A DNA stretch of 64,000 nt from CAZMSQ01 sp964569025. Lineage in GTDB: Bacteria > Bacteroidota > Bacteroidia > Chitinophagales > Saprospiraceae. The notes beneath the pieces are model-generated. The model was not told the DNA's origin. It saw only the letters and a list, made by a program, of their open reading frames with translations, and did not search any database. The stretch is taken from positions 372,001 through 436,000 of the forward strand of contig CAZMSQ010000001.1 in assembly GCA_964569025.1 (NCBI GenBank), given 5' to 3'. Shown piece by piece: positions 16,625-25,119 of the stretch; positions within the stretch are counted from its first letter, which is position 1, and every line of letters begins with the position of its first letter. Position numbers and translations under genes: made by a program.

Positions 16625-17992
16625 ATGAAACATCTGGCCACCTTTTGGCTCAGCCTCACGGTACTCCTGTTTGCAGTCATTGGATGCAATGAACCTGCAC
16701 TCGTGGGCGGAGAGCTGCTACAGGATGATCAGATAGGTATTCGATATACTGATACTGTCCGTATGACGGCCCGGACTGTCCCAGGAGATTCAGTCCGCAC
16801 ATTCGCTCCTGCGGTACCATTATTTTCCTATCTCTTCGGTCATTTGGATGATCCTGTTTTTGGCACGGTTCGCGCTTCCATCTATACAGAGGTTGGGTTG
16901 ACGCAGGTCAATCCTGATTTCATCAATGATACCATTGACCAGCAGCTTGATTCGGTTGTATTACTGTTGTATTACGACACCATGGCGTTTTATGGAAACT
17001 GGAATCAGGAAATGAGTATTGAGGTATTAGAGTTGGCAGAACCAATGGATCCCTTACGGTCGTATTTCTCGAATGAATCAATTCCGACCGGGCAGTCCTT
17101 GGGCATGCGCACCTTTACTCCGGAAAAACTCAACCAGGCAGACACCTCTCTCGGATTGCTGCGCATCACGCTTGACCCTGCGTTTGGTCAGCGGCTGATT
17201 GACCTTCCGGCATCAGCATATGCGAGTGACACATCACTGCAAAATGAGCTTGCAGGCTTTTGTTTGTACCCAAATTTTGAGGCCACAGACGGGCTGATTG
17301 GGTTTGGCCTGAGGATTCAGGCTGGTGGTCTGGTCTTGCACTATTCTCAAGATGGAGAACCCGGGTCCTATCGATTTGGTATTTCCAGTTCTCTTCTTGC
17401 CAAAAATGTGAGGTTTGAAACAGATCATTCGGCAGCACCAGTAGAAGCGTTTTTCTATGACGACCAGCTGGGAGACAGTCTGCTTTTTGTGCAAGGGATG
17501 GCAGGGCCAAGAGTTGAAATTGAGTTTCCAAATATCAGGAATCTGGAGGGGATTGCTGTCAACAAGGCAGAATTGACTGTCTATGCAGGTTCTATGGCAG
17601 AGGATAAGCCACTGCTTTTTCAAAAAGCGTCCCAGCTTTACGTAATGAGAGAAAATACAGATGGAAATCTGGTTGCGGTGGAAGATGCCAGCCTGGCGCT
17701 GCTTCGGAAGAATCTTTCGATTATCGGAGGTCAGGAAGATTTTGACCCTGATTTATTGGTGACGTCCTACACACTCAATCTGACTGATGCCATTCAGGGA
17801 ATGATAGATGGAACTACGACTTCCAATACGATTGTTTTGCAGGCATACGTAGATGACTTGTACAATCGAACGATTAACTCAGATTTTTTACCTGTTCTTA
17901 AACCGGAGCGGCCCAACAGAACCATATTGTTAGGCCCTGGTCACTCGACTTACCCGATGATGCTTTCATTGACTTATAGCGAGGTGCCATGA
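16625..17992 (+). CDS. DUF4270-family lipoprotein
   Basis: 455 residues; function unknown. The start at 16625 (MKHLATFWLSL) gives a lipoprotein signal ending LFAVIGC. The mature protein begins NEPALVGGELLQDDQIGIRY with repeated features of the family: SYLFGHLDDPVFGTVRASIY, a central ...FPNIRNLEGIAVNKAELTVY and a C-terminal LGPGHSTYPMMLSLTYSEVP. The position between a GlgA-like gene and glmS recurs in Bacteroidota. Probably exported to the outer membrane or surface; no enzyme motif is seen. A longer frame from 16499 lacks a signal peptide. Confidence 0.85.
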   Translation: MKHLATFWLSLTVLLFAVIGCNEPALVGGELLQDDQIGIRYTDTVRMTARTVPGDSVRTFAPAVPLFSYLFGHLDDPVFGTVRASIYTEVGLTQVNPDFINDTIDQQLDSVVLLLYYDTMAFYGNWNQEMSIEVLELAEPMDPLRSYFSNESIPTGQSLGMRTFTPEKLNQADTSLGLLRITLDPAFGQRLIDLPASAYASDTSLQNELAGFCLYPNFEATDGLIGFGLRIQAGGLVLHYSQDGEPGSYRFGISSSLLAKNVRFETDHSAAPVEAFFYDDQLGDSLLFVQGMAGPRVEIEFPNIRNLEGIAVNKAELTVYAGSMAEDKPLLFQKASQLYVMRENTDGNLVAVEDASLALLRKNLSIIGGQEDFDPDLLVTSYTLNLTDAIQGMIDGTTTSNTIVLQAYVDDLYNRTINSDFLPVLKPERPNRTILLGPGHSTYPMMLSLTYSEVP

Positions 17993-18069
17993 TATCTTCC
18001 AGAATTCACCAGCGTGAGAGACACAAAAAAAACGTCTCCCCATTCTCAATCTCAAATACCCTTTAAACT

Positions 18070-19911
18070 ATGTGTGGAATAATCGCTTACATCGGGACAA
18101 AAGATGCCTTTCCCATTTTGATGAAGGGTCTCAAGCGTTTGGAATACAGAGGCTATGACAGCGCGGGAGTGGCCATTTTGAATGGTGATTTGAAAGTCTT
18201 CAAGAAAAAGGGGAAGGTCAATGATTTATCGCGTTTTACGAGAGACAAGGATCTGGAAGGGATGGTCGGTATGGGCCATACAAGGTGGGCGACACACGGA
18301 CCCCCCAATGATACCAATGCGCATCCTCATCTGTCCGGGAATGGTAATCTGGCGATTATTCACAATGGAATCATAGAGAATTATGCCACATTGAAGGAAG
18401 CGCTCGAAAAAGAGGGGCATCTCTTCAAAAGTGAAACGGATACGGAAATACTCATCCATCTTGTCGAGGAAATCCAAAATCAGCAGCCAGCAATACCCCT
18501 TGAGGAGGCTGTGCGCATTGCTCTCTCAAAGGTTGTAGGAGCCTATGCCATTGTCGTGATGGATAAAAACGAGCCGGATAAGCTTGTGGTGGCGCGGAAG
18601 GCAAGTCCGTTGGTTATTGGAATTGGGAATGATGAGTTTTTCATTGCGTCAGATCCGACCCCGATTGCTGAGTATACTCAGCGTGTGGTGTTTTTGAACG
18701 ATGAGGAGATAGGAGTGGTATCCAAGTCCGGCAACCTTCAGATTAAGACCATTGGCAACGAGGTGCAAGCCCCATTTGTCCAGCAGCTTGATCTCAAGAT
18801 TGAGATGCTGGAAAAAGGAGATTACGATTCCTTTATGATGAAGGAAATCGCGGAACAAGTGAGGACTATTGCAGACTGTATGCGTGGCCGCGTGAATGCA
18901 GCGGAGGGGTGGGTGCGCCTTGGGGGTATTGATGAGGTGCGAGATCGTTTTTTAAATGCCCGGCGGCTGATCATAGCTGCGTGTGGAACTTCCTGGCATG
19001 CCGGATTGATTGGAGAATATTTATTGGAGGATTTGGCGCGCATTTCGGTTGAAGTGGAGTATGCCTCCGAATTCCGATACCGCAATCCAATTATTGATCA
19101 GGACGATGTTGTCATTGCGCTTTCTCAGTCAGGCGAAACCGCAGATACCCTTGCGGCCTTGGAGACAGCGAAAGACCGCGGCGCTTTGATATACGGTATT
19201 GTCAATTCGGTCGGCTCAAGCATTGCACGTATGACAGATGCAGGGTCATATATTCATGCCGGTCCGGAGATCGGTGTTGCTTCTACAAAGGCATTTACCG
19301 GGCAGGTTACGTTGCTTACCCTGATGGCATTGTATTTAGGATACCGGAAGGGGACGATTCCAAAGCCCTACTATCATCAGTTGCTCAATGAATTGGAGAA
19401 TATTCCTGCAAAGGTGGCGAAGGTGTTGGAGAATAATGAGAAAATTCAATACATCGCCAGTGAATTCAAAGATGCAACCAATGCCTTGTATCTTGGGCGT
19501 GGATATAATTTTCCGGTTGCTTTGGAAGGTGCACTGAAGCTCAAGGAAATTTCCTACATCCACGCCGAGGGCTATCCCGCAGCTGAGATGAAGCATGGTC
19601 CGATTGCCCTTATTGACGAGAATATGCCGGTATTTGTCATTGCGACGAATAAGAGTGCGTATGACAAGATCGTCAGCAATATTCAAGAGGTAAAAGCAAG
19701 AAAGGGCGTGGTCATTGCGATTGTGACCGAAGGAGAGCAGGAAATTGCCAAGATGGCAGATTACACCATTGAGATTCCCGATACGGACGAGCCGCTCACT
19801 CCGTTGCTTTCGGTCGTCCCGCTTCAACTTTTGGCCTATCATATTGCGCAAATGCGAGGGTGTGATGTCGATCAGCCCCGAAATCTTGCCAAATCTGTTA
19901 CAGTAGAATAA
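18070..19911 (+). CDS. glmS: Glutamine-fructose-6-phosphate aminotransferase (isomerising)
   Basis: Makes glucosamine-6-phosphate, the entry to UDP-GlcNAc for peptidoglycan and LPS. 613 residues, the family length. The class II glutaminase domain starts with nucleophile Cys2 (MCGIIAYIG) and includes RLEYRGYDSAG and GMGHTRWATHG. The two SIS domains follow with AACGTSWHAG, ALSQSGETADT and the C-terminal ...LAKSVTVE tail. No ribozyme or riboswitch structure was identified in the 77-base leader. Confidence 0.98.
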   Translation: MCGIIAYIGTKDAFPILMKGLKRLEYRGYDSAGVAILNGDLKVFKKKGKVNDLSRFTRDKDLEGMVGMGHTRWATHGPPNDTNAHPHLSGNGNLAIIHNGIIENYATLKEALEKEGHLFKSETDTEILIHLVEEIQNQQPAIPLEEAVRIALSKVVGAYAIVVMDKNEPDKLVVARKASPLVIGIGNDEFFIASDPTPIAEYTQRVVFLNDEEIGVVSKSGNLQIKTIGNEVQAPFVQQLDLKIEMLEKGDYDSFMMKEIAEQVRTIADCMRGRVNAAEGWVRLGGIDEVRDRFLNARRLIIAACGTSWHAGLIGEYLLEDLARISVEVEYASEFRYRNPIIDQDDVVIALSQSGETADTLAALETAKDRGALIYGIVNSVGSSIARMTDAGSYIHAGPEIGVASTKAFTGQVTLLTLMALYLGYRKGTIPKPYYHQLLNELENIPAKVAKVLENNEKIQYIASEFKDATNALYLGRGYNFPVALEGALKLKEISYIHAEGYPAAEMKHGPIALIDENMPVFVIATNKSAYDKIVSNIQEVKARKGVVIAIVTEGEQEIAKMADYTIEIPDTDEPLTPLLSVVPLQLLAYHIAQMRGCDVDQPRNLAKSVTVE

Positions 19912-19946
19912 TTAACGACTCTCAGTTGTCAATCATCGAAATTTTT

Positions 19947-20606
19947 ATGGAATACAATTCACAAAAAGAACGCCTGGTCATGCCGGAATACGGGCGGAAT
20001 GTTCAAAAGCTCGCCAAGCACGCACGCGAGATAACAGATAAGACAGAACGGCAGGCGTACGCGGAAGAGATTATTGACCTCATGTATATCATGAATCCTC
20101 AAAGCAGGAATGTTGATGAATACAGGGTCAAGTTGTGGAAACATTTCTTCAAAATTGCCGGATATGATCTCGATGTGACACCCACCGAGGGAGAGAAGCC
20201 AACGCCTGAAGACGATTACCGCCATCCGGATAAGCTTCCCTATCCATCTGGAAGCCCGAGATACAGACACTATGGTAGCCATGTTCAGAGGTTGATAAAG
20301 CGCGCGAAAAATATGGAAGCAGGGCCTGTTCGTGACGGATTCGCAGTGACCATTGCTTCGTATATGAAGTTGGCTTACAAAGCCTGGAATAAAGAGCATT
20401 ATGTAAGTAATGAGGTGATTGTGAATGATTTGAACTCGCTTTCCGGCGGCGTTCTTAAGGTTGGGAAAGAGGTAAATCTCGATACGCTTGCTGTTCAGGC
20501 TGCAATGCCCGGCGGTGGGGGCGGAGGAAACGGCAAGAAACGACACTCACAGTCGAATCGCTCTGATAAGGGTCGCCGGCAGAATAACCGACGGCGCAGA
20601 AAATAG
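19947..20606 (+). CDS. DUF4290-family protein
   Basis: Conserved Bacteroidota protein of unknown function, 219 residues from the ATG at 19947 (MEYNSQKERLVMPEYGRNVQ). It starts with a well-conserved region including KLAKHAREITDKTERQAYAE and the C-terminal half has GSPRYRHYGSHVQRLI. The tail is a glycine run followed by a basic, low-complexity stretch (KKRHSQSNRSDKGRRQNNR), suggesting nucleic-acid or ribosome contacts; that is only an inference. Located 36 bases after glmS and 39 bases before murA, probably one transcript. Confidence 0.88.
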   Translation: MEYNSQKERLVMPEYGRNVQKLAKHAREITDKTERQAYAEEIIDLMYIMNPQSRNVDEYRVKLWKHFFKIAGYDLDVTPTEGEKPTPEDDYRHPDKLPYPSGSPRYRHYGSHVQRLIKRAKNMEAGPVRDGFAVTIASYMKLAYKAWNKEHYVSNEVIVNDLNSLSGGVLKVGKEVNLDTLAVQAAMPGGGGGGNGKKRHSQSNRSDKGRRQNNRRRRK

Positions 20607-20645
20607 GATTTTCAGTATTGAATCATTTCCCAGACTGACTTTGCT

Positions 20646-21959
20646 ATGATGCCAGCAGATTCCTTTATCGTAACGGGAGGGAGGCAACTTGAGGGTGAGT
20701 TGATTCCGCAGGGTGCGAAAAACGAAGCGCTACAGGTGCTTTGTGCCTGCCTGCTTACAGATCAGCCTGTCACATTTTCCAAAGTGCCGGCAATTCGGGA
20801 TGTTTTTCGATTGCTGGATTTGTTGCGTGGGCTTGGCGTAGAGGTCACGCGAATTGGAGAAGAAGAATGGCGGCTTCAGGCAACGTCTGTTGATCTTGAA
20901 TTTCTTGGATCAGACGAGTTTGTTCGCGATGCCCAACGCATCAGGGGTTCCGTGATGCTGATAGGTCCGCTGCTCGCTCGATTTGGCCGCGCTTTTCTCC
21001 CGAAACCCGGAGGAGACAAGATAGGCCGACGGCGGTTGGATACGCACTTTCTCGGTATCCAGAAACTCGGCGGAGACTTTGTCTATGATCCTGGTAAGCG
21101 CTGCTATTCTGTTTCTACAGATGGGCTCCAGGGTACGTCCATCCTGATGGATGAAATTTCAGTGACCGGCACGGCGAATGTCCTTATGGCAGCGGTGCTG
21201 GCAAAAGGAACGACCACCATATACAACGCTGCATGTGAACCTTACGTCCAGCAGTTATGCAGGATGCTTGTTCGCATGGGTGCACACATTTCTGGGGTTG
21301 GGTCAAATCTTCTGACTGTTGAGGGAGTCACTGCTTTGGGTGGAACGGAGCACAGGCTGTTGCCAGATATGATTGAGATTGGCAGTTTCATTGGACTTGC
21401 AGCAATGACGCAATCGGAACTGACCATCAAAGACTGTTGCATCGGAGAGTTGGGGAATATTCCAACAGCTTTCGAGAAAATGGGTATTCAACTGCGGTTT
21501 GAAGGTGACGACATTGTGATTCCCCAACAGGATGTCTATGAGATTCAAACATTTATTGATGGGTCTATTCTGACCATTTATGATGCCCCATGGCCGGGGT
21601 TTACGCCCGATTTGATGAGCATCATGCTGGTTCTTGCCACACAGGCAAGGGGAAGTGTGCTTATTCATCAGAAAATGTTTGAAAGCCGGTTGTTTTTTGT
21701 AGATAAGCTCATTGATATGGGGGCCCAGATCATTCTATGTGACCCTCATCGTGCAACCGTAATCGGATTGGGCCGAGCACAATCATTAAGGGGTATTCAC
21801 ATGACTTCACCTGATATTCGAGCCGGTGTTGCACTCCTCATTGCTGCACTTTCTGCCGAAGGAACGAGCGTTATTCACAATGTGCATCAGATTGACCGCG
21901 GTTACCAGAGGATTGACGAGCGGCTAAATGCCATTGGTGCGGAGGTGGTTCGGAAATAA
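20646..21959 (+). CDS. murA: UDP-N-acetylglucosamine 1-carboxyvinyltransferase (MurA)
   Basis: First committed step of peptidoglycan synthesis: transfers enolpyruvate from PEP to UDP-GlcNAc. 437 residues with the EPSP-synthase-like double fold. The PEP/UDP-GlcNAc lysine is K25 in PQGAKNEAL. The mobile-loop residue that is cysteine in E. coli (C115) is Asp here: D124 in KPGGDKIGRRRLDTHFLG. Asp at this position is known from Mycobacterium, Chlamydia and Borrelia and retains activity while abolishing covalent fosfomycin attack. Downstream phosphohexomutase follows within 64 bases. Confidence 0.96.
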   Translation: MMPADSFIVTGGRQLEGELIPQGAKNEALQVLCACLLTDQPVTFSKVPAIRDVFRLLDLLRGLGVEVTRIGEEEWRLQATSVDLEFLGSDEFVRDAQRIRGSVMLIGPLLARFGRAFLPKPGGDKIGRRRLDTHFLGIQKLGGDFVYDPGKRCYSVSTDGLQGTSILMDEISVTGTANVLMAAVLAKGTTTIYNAACEPYVQQLCRMLVRMGAHISGVGSNLLTVEGVTALGGTEHRLLPDMIEIGSFIGLAAMTQSELTIKDCCIGELGNIPTAFEKMGIQLRFEGDDIVIPQQDVYEIQTFIDGSILTIYDAPWPGFTPDLMSIMLVLATQARGSVLIHQKMFESRLFFVDKLIDMGAQIILCDPHRATVIGLGRAQSLRGIHMTSPDIRAGVALLIAALSAEGTSVIHNVHQIDRGYQRIDERLNAIGAEVVRK

Positions 21960-21982
21960 GGGGGCTGCGGCGAGGAAATTCT

Positions 21983-21990
21983 TATTTTTG
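21983..21990 (+). promoter_or_regulatory. Candidate -7 element TATTTTTG (phosphohexomutase gene)
   Basis: Match to TAnnTTTG in the murA-phosphohexomutase gap, predicting a start site about 27 bases before the ATG at 22024; it would give this gene its own promoter in addition to read-through. Confidence 0.35.
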
Positions 21991-22023
21991 CCAAACAGTT
22001 TTCTCAATCTTAAATTTCCCTCC

Positions 22024-23424
22024 ATGATGGTACCTATCAAATTCGGAACTGATGGCTGGAGAGCCATTATTGCGCAGGAGTATACGGTCGATAATGTCAA
22101 TCGAGTTGCTGAAGGCACGGCATTGTGGCTTCGTCAGCACAAAGCCAGCAGTGTTGTCATTGGGCATGATTGTCGTTTTGGGGGGAAGCTTTTTGCGGAA
22201 ACCACAGCCCGGGTTATGGGGGCACATGGAATCAAGGTGTACCTCGCTCAGGGCATGGTATCCACCCCTATGGTATCGCTTGGCGTAGTGCAGCATGGGG
22301 CAGACCTCGGCATTGTCATTACCGCAAGTCATAATCCGCCAGAATACAATGGCTTCAAGCTGAAATCCAGGTTTGGCGGTCCGTCTGTCCCATCTGAGGT
22401 GGCGGAGGTTGAGCAGCTGATTCCAGACCAGCCGCGGGCCGTTTTACCCTCTTTGGCAGAAATGGAAGAAGGTGGGCTGCTCAGTTATTCAGATCTTGAG
22501 GAAGCGTATTTCGTGCATGTCAATACCCATTTTGACATGCATGCGCTTGTCAGCGCAAGCGGAAGTCTGGCATATGACGCCATGTACGGTGCAGGTCAGA
22601 ATGTGGTCCGGCGCATCCTTCCAAATGCCCATCTGATTCATTGTGAGGAAAACCCTTCATTTATGGGTCAGGCTCCAGAGCCCATTCACCGGAACCTCAG
22701 CCTGCTCTCTTCGACGTTGAGGCAATCAGACAAACTCTTGGTCGGTCTGGCCAATGATGGCGATGCTGACAGGATAGGCATGTATGACGAGCACGGCAAT
22801 TTTGTGGATTCTCATCATATCCTCTTATTGTTGCTGTTGTACTTGCACAAGCATAAGGGAATGTCCGGGAAAGTAGTCGTGACCTTCTCCGTGACAAACA
22901 AGATGCGACAGCTTGCGGAAAAATACGGGTTGGAATTCCAGCAAACCAAAATTGGTTTCAAGTACATTGCTGAGATTATGATTCACGAAGATGTGCTGGT
23001 TGGAGGTGAGGAGTCTGGAGGGCTTGCTGTAAAGGGGCACATCCCCGAGCGTGATGGTGTCTGGATTGGGCTGTTGATTCTCGAGTTTATGGCGAAGACC
23101 GGCAAATCACTGAGTGAGCTCATCCAGGATGTCTATGATGAAATCGGAACCTTTGCGTTTGAGAGAGACGACCTCCATCTTTCGGAAGATAAAAAGCAGA
23201 GCGTCATGAAAGCCTGTTCCGATGGAGTCTACACTGCGTTTGGTACATATGAAATCATTCGGACCGAGGACCTTGATGGATACAAGTTTTTTGTCAGTGA
23301 AGATGCATGGGTGATGGTCAGGCCTTCAGGGACTGAGCCGGTCCTGAGAGTGTATGCTGAAGCACCAGATTCGGAGACGGCCCGTGCCATGTTGAATGCA
23401 GCCCACAAGACATTGCTCGCCTGA
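22024..23424 (+). CDS. Phosphoglucomutase/phosphomannomutase family protein
   Basis: Interconverts hexose 1- and 6-phosphates; here probably glucose/glucosamine or mannose phosphates. 466 residues from the ATG at 22024 (a second ATG at 22027). The four family motifs are all present: the phosphoserine loop TASHNPPEYNG, metal-binding NDGDADRIG, substrate-selecting GGEESGG and the phosphate-binding RPSGTEP. The N-terminal FGTDGWRAI is typical. The exact sugar cannot be assigned from the sequence; the neighbouring glmS and murA would fit a GlmM-like role. Confidence 0.93.
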   Translation: MMVPIKFGTDGWRAIIAQEYTVDNVNRVAEGTALWLRQHKASSVVIGHDCRFGGKLFAETTARVMGAHGIKVYLAQGMVSTPMVSLGVVQHGADLGIVITASHNPPEYNGFKLKSRFGGPSVPSEVAEVEQLIPDQPRAVLPSLAEMEEGGLLSYSDLEEAYFVHVNTHFDMHALVSASGSLAYDAMYGAGQNVVRRILPNAHLIHCEENPSFMGQAPEPIHRNLSLLSSTLRQSDKLLVGLANDGDADRIGMYDEHGNFVDSHHILLLLLLYLHKHKGMSGKVVVTFSVTNKMRQLAEKYGLEFQQTKIGFKYIAEIMIHEDVLVGGEESGGLAVKGHIPERDGVWIGLLILEFMAKTGKSLSELIQDVYDEIGTFAFERDDLHLSEDKKQSVMKACSDGVYTAFGTYEIIRTEDLDGYKFFVSEDAWVMVRPSGTEPVLRVYAEAPDSETARAMLNAAHKTLLA

Positions 23425-23431
23425 GTCAAGA

Positions 23432-23890
23432 TTATTCATCCCGGATCATAGCAATATGTGGGATGCCATCCTCGAGATAGGTCTCTCCAATGGGGTCAAA
23501 TCCAAATGAAGCATAGAATTCTCTGAGGTATTCCTGTGCTGAAATTTTCAGTGGAACTGGTCCGAAGAGTTGGAGGCAAATCCGGATGGTTTCCTGCATG
23601 AGGAGCCTGCCCGCTCCGGACCTTCTCACTGAGGGAGCTGTCACTACCCTGCCGATGGAGGCGTACCCGGTATAAGAAACACCTTTCGGAAGCAGACGGG
23701 CGTAGGCAATCAGTTGTCCGGCGGAGTTGGTTCCGCTCAGGTGCCATGCATGTTGGTCCTTTCCGTCAGCATCGAGGTATGGGCAATTTTGTTCGACTAT
23801 AAATACCTCCTGTCGCAATGACATGATGTCATATAATTCTTGCAATGTCAGGTCGTCGAATGGAAGACAGGAAAACGAAATTTTCATCAA
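23432..23890 (-). CDS. elaA: GNAT-family acetyltransferase, ElaA-like
   Basis: 152 residues. The N-terminal part LYDIMSLRQEVFIVEQNCPY followed by DGKDQHAWHLSG is characteristic of the ElaA branch of GNAT acetyltransferases. The acetyl-CoA-binding segment is IGRVVTAPSVRRSGAGRLLM, giving the R/Q-x-x-G-x-G/A pyrophosphate-binding pattern, and the C-terminal FGFDPIGETYLEDGIPH is the ElaA tail. Substrate unknown. Its stop lies 7 bases from the convergent phosphohexomutase stop. Confidence 0.92.
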   Translation of the reverse strand: MMKISFSCLPFDDLTLQELYDIMSLRQEVFIVEQNCPYLDADGKDQHAWHLSGTNSAGQLIAYARLLPKGVSYTGYASIGRVVTAPSVRRSGAGRLLMQETIRICLQLFGPVPLKISAQEYLREFYASFGFDPIGETYLEDGIPHIAMIRDE

Positions 23891-23990
23891 GTCCGGTTAT
23901 TTATCCAGAAGAGTTTGTCTTCTCCTGTCGAAAAGTATCTCTTTTTCGGGGGAACAAAAAATTCCGGGCCGTCCTTCTATTTTGTCTTTA

Positions 23991-23998
23991 TATTTTTG
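23991..23998 (+). promoter_or_regulatory. Candidate -7 element TATTTTTG (first porP/sprF-adhesin pair)
   Basis: Match to TAnnTTTG, about 66 bases before the ATG at 24065, in an AT-rich gap between divergent genes. Confidence 0.4.
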
Positions 23999-24064
23999 AT
24001 AATATCTTTATGGCGGGAAATGTGCCCGTTCCTGTTATCTTGTGAAGAGATGATCAATTAGCAG

Positions 24065-25093
24065 ATGAGATTAGGAGTCCCATACCGGTTTGTCAGAAGC
24101 GTTGTTACAGCCATGCTTTTAGGGAGTGCTGTGCTGGCAGCTGGCCAGGATATGCATTTTTCTCAATATGATTTTTCTCCACTACATGTCAACCCTGCCC
24201 TGACCGGTATTTTCAGAGGTGATATGCGCTTTTCTGGGATATATCGGTCCCAATGGGAAAGTGTGCCGGTTCCGTATCAGACATTTTCCGGAGCTTGTGA
24301 CATCAAGTTTTATGATAAAGACTTGGAGAATACACTCTTTGCCGGAGGACTACTCTTGAATTATGACGAGTCAGGAGACGGGAGATTGCGGACCACTCAT
24401 ATTGGCATCAGTACTTCAGTCACTCAGCAGCTTTCGGAGCAGCAATTATTGACTCTTGGGGTTCAGTTCAACGCAATTCAGCGAGCCTTAATGCAGTCAG
24501 ATCTCACCTTTGGCAATCAATTTGATGGAGAGCAGTTCAATCCATCACTGAGTACGGGTGAGGATTTCGAGTCTGCCCTGGCAACCTACTCATCGTTCTC
24601 AATTGGATTAAATTGGCATTTTCAGTTACCGCACAAGCGAACCCGCATTGATGCCGGGGTCGCGCTGAATCACTTCAATGAGCCAGCGGTGTCATTTTTG
24701 GGTGACCAGCGCAGTTTGTTAGGCAGCAGATTCACACTTTTTACCCGTGGGACTGTCCCGGTTGCCGCTAATATTGATGTTGTGGGAAAATTTCTTGCTC
24801 AGCGGCAAGGGGAATATGCGGAGACTCTCATCGGTGCCGGAGTTTTGATGCACATCTCACAAACCGTAGGTCGCGAGTTATCTTTCCAGATAGGAGGTGG
24901 TTACCGATTTGGAGATGCCCTGATTCCTGAAGCCCATCTGTATTACGGTCCATGGATTTTTGGATTGAGTTATGATGTCAATACATCAGCTTTTTCAGTT
25001 GCCACCCGGCGGCAAGGCGGGGTTGAATTATCAGCTGTGTATCTGTTTACGAAAGTCAGACCAATTCCATTGAAGATCTGTCCGGTCTTTTAA
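24065..25093 (+). CDS. PorP/SprF-family type IX secretion membrane protein
   Basis: 342 residues. After a signal peptide (ending LAAGQ) the mature N-terminus reads DMHFSQYDFSPLHVNPALTG, the family hallmark. The body is strand-rich, with the conserved early DMRFSGIYRSQWESVPVPYQ and a late VGRELSFQIGGGYRF, as expected of an outer-membrane or OM-associated beta-barrel. Known members partner with a co-encoded giant adhesin during T9SS export (SprF with SprB). Here the large adhesin-like protein follows 26 bases downstream, so the two are almost certainly a functional pair. Confidence 0.94.
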   Translation: MRLGVPYRFVRSVVTAMLLGSAVLAAGQDMHFSQYDFSPLHVNPALTGIFRGDMRFSGIYRSQWESVPVPYQTFSGACDIKFYDKDLENTLFAGGLLLNYDESGDGRLRTTHIGISTSVTQQLSEQQLLTLGVQFNAIQRALMQSDLTFGNQFDGEQFNPSLSTGEDFESALATYSSFSIGLNWHFQLPHKRTRIDAGVALNHFNEPAVSFLGDQRSLLGSRFTLFTRGTVPVAANIDVVGKFLAQRQGEYAETLIGAGVLMHISQTVGRELSFQIGGGYRFGDALIPEAHLYYGPWIFGLSYDVNTSAFSVATRRQGGVELSAVYLFTKVRPIPLKICPVF

Positions 25094-25119
25094 GGAGTTG
25101 GTTTTATTTATCTGAAGGT

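Noticed and set aside
17995..18069. Possible glmS ribozyme or terminator in the glmS leader
   Set aside because: Only a weak 5-bp GAGAC/GTCTC hairpin is present and the 77-base gap is too short for the known ribozyme fold.
23727..24061. Open frames upstream of the first porP/sprF gene
   Set aside because: They lie over the antisense of the ElaA-like gene and promoter DNA; the translations have no recognisable structure.
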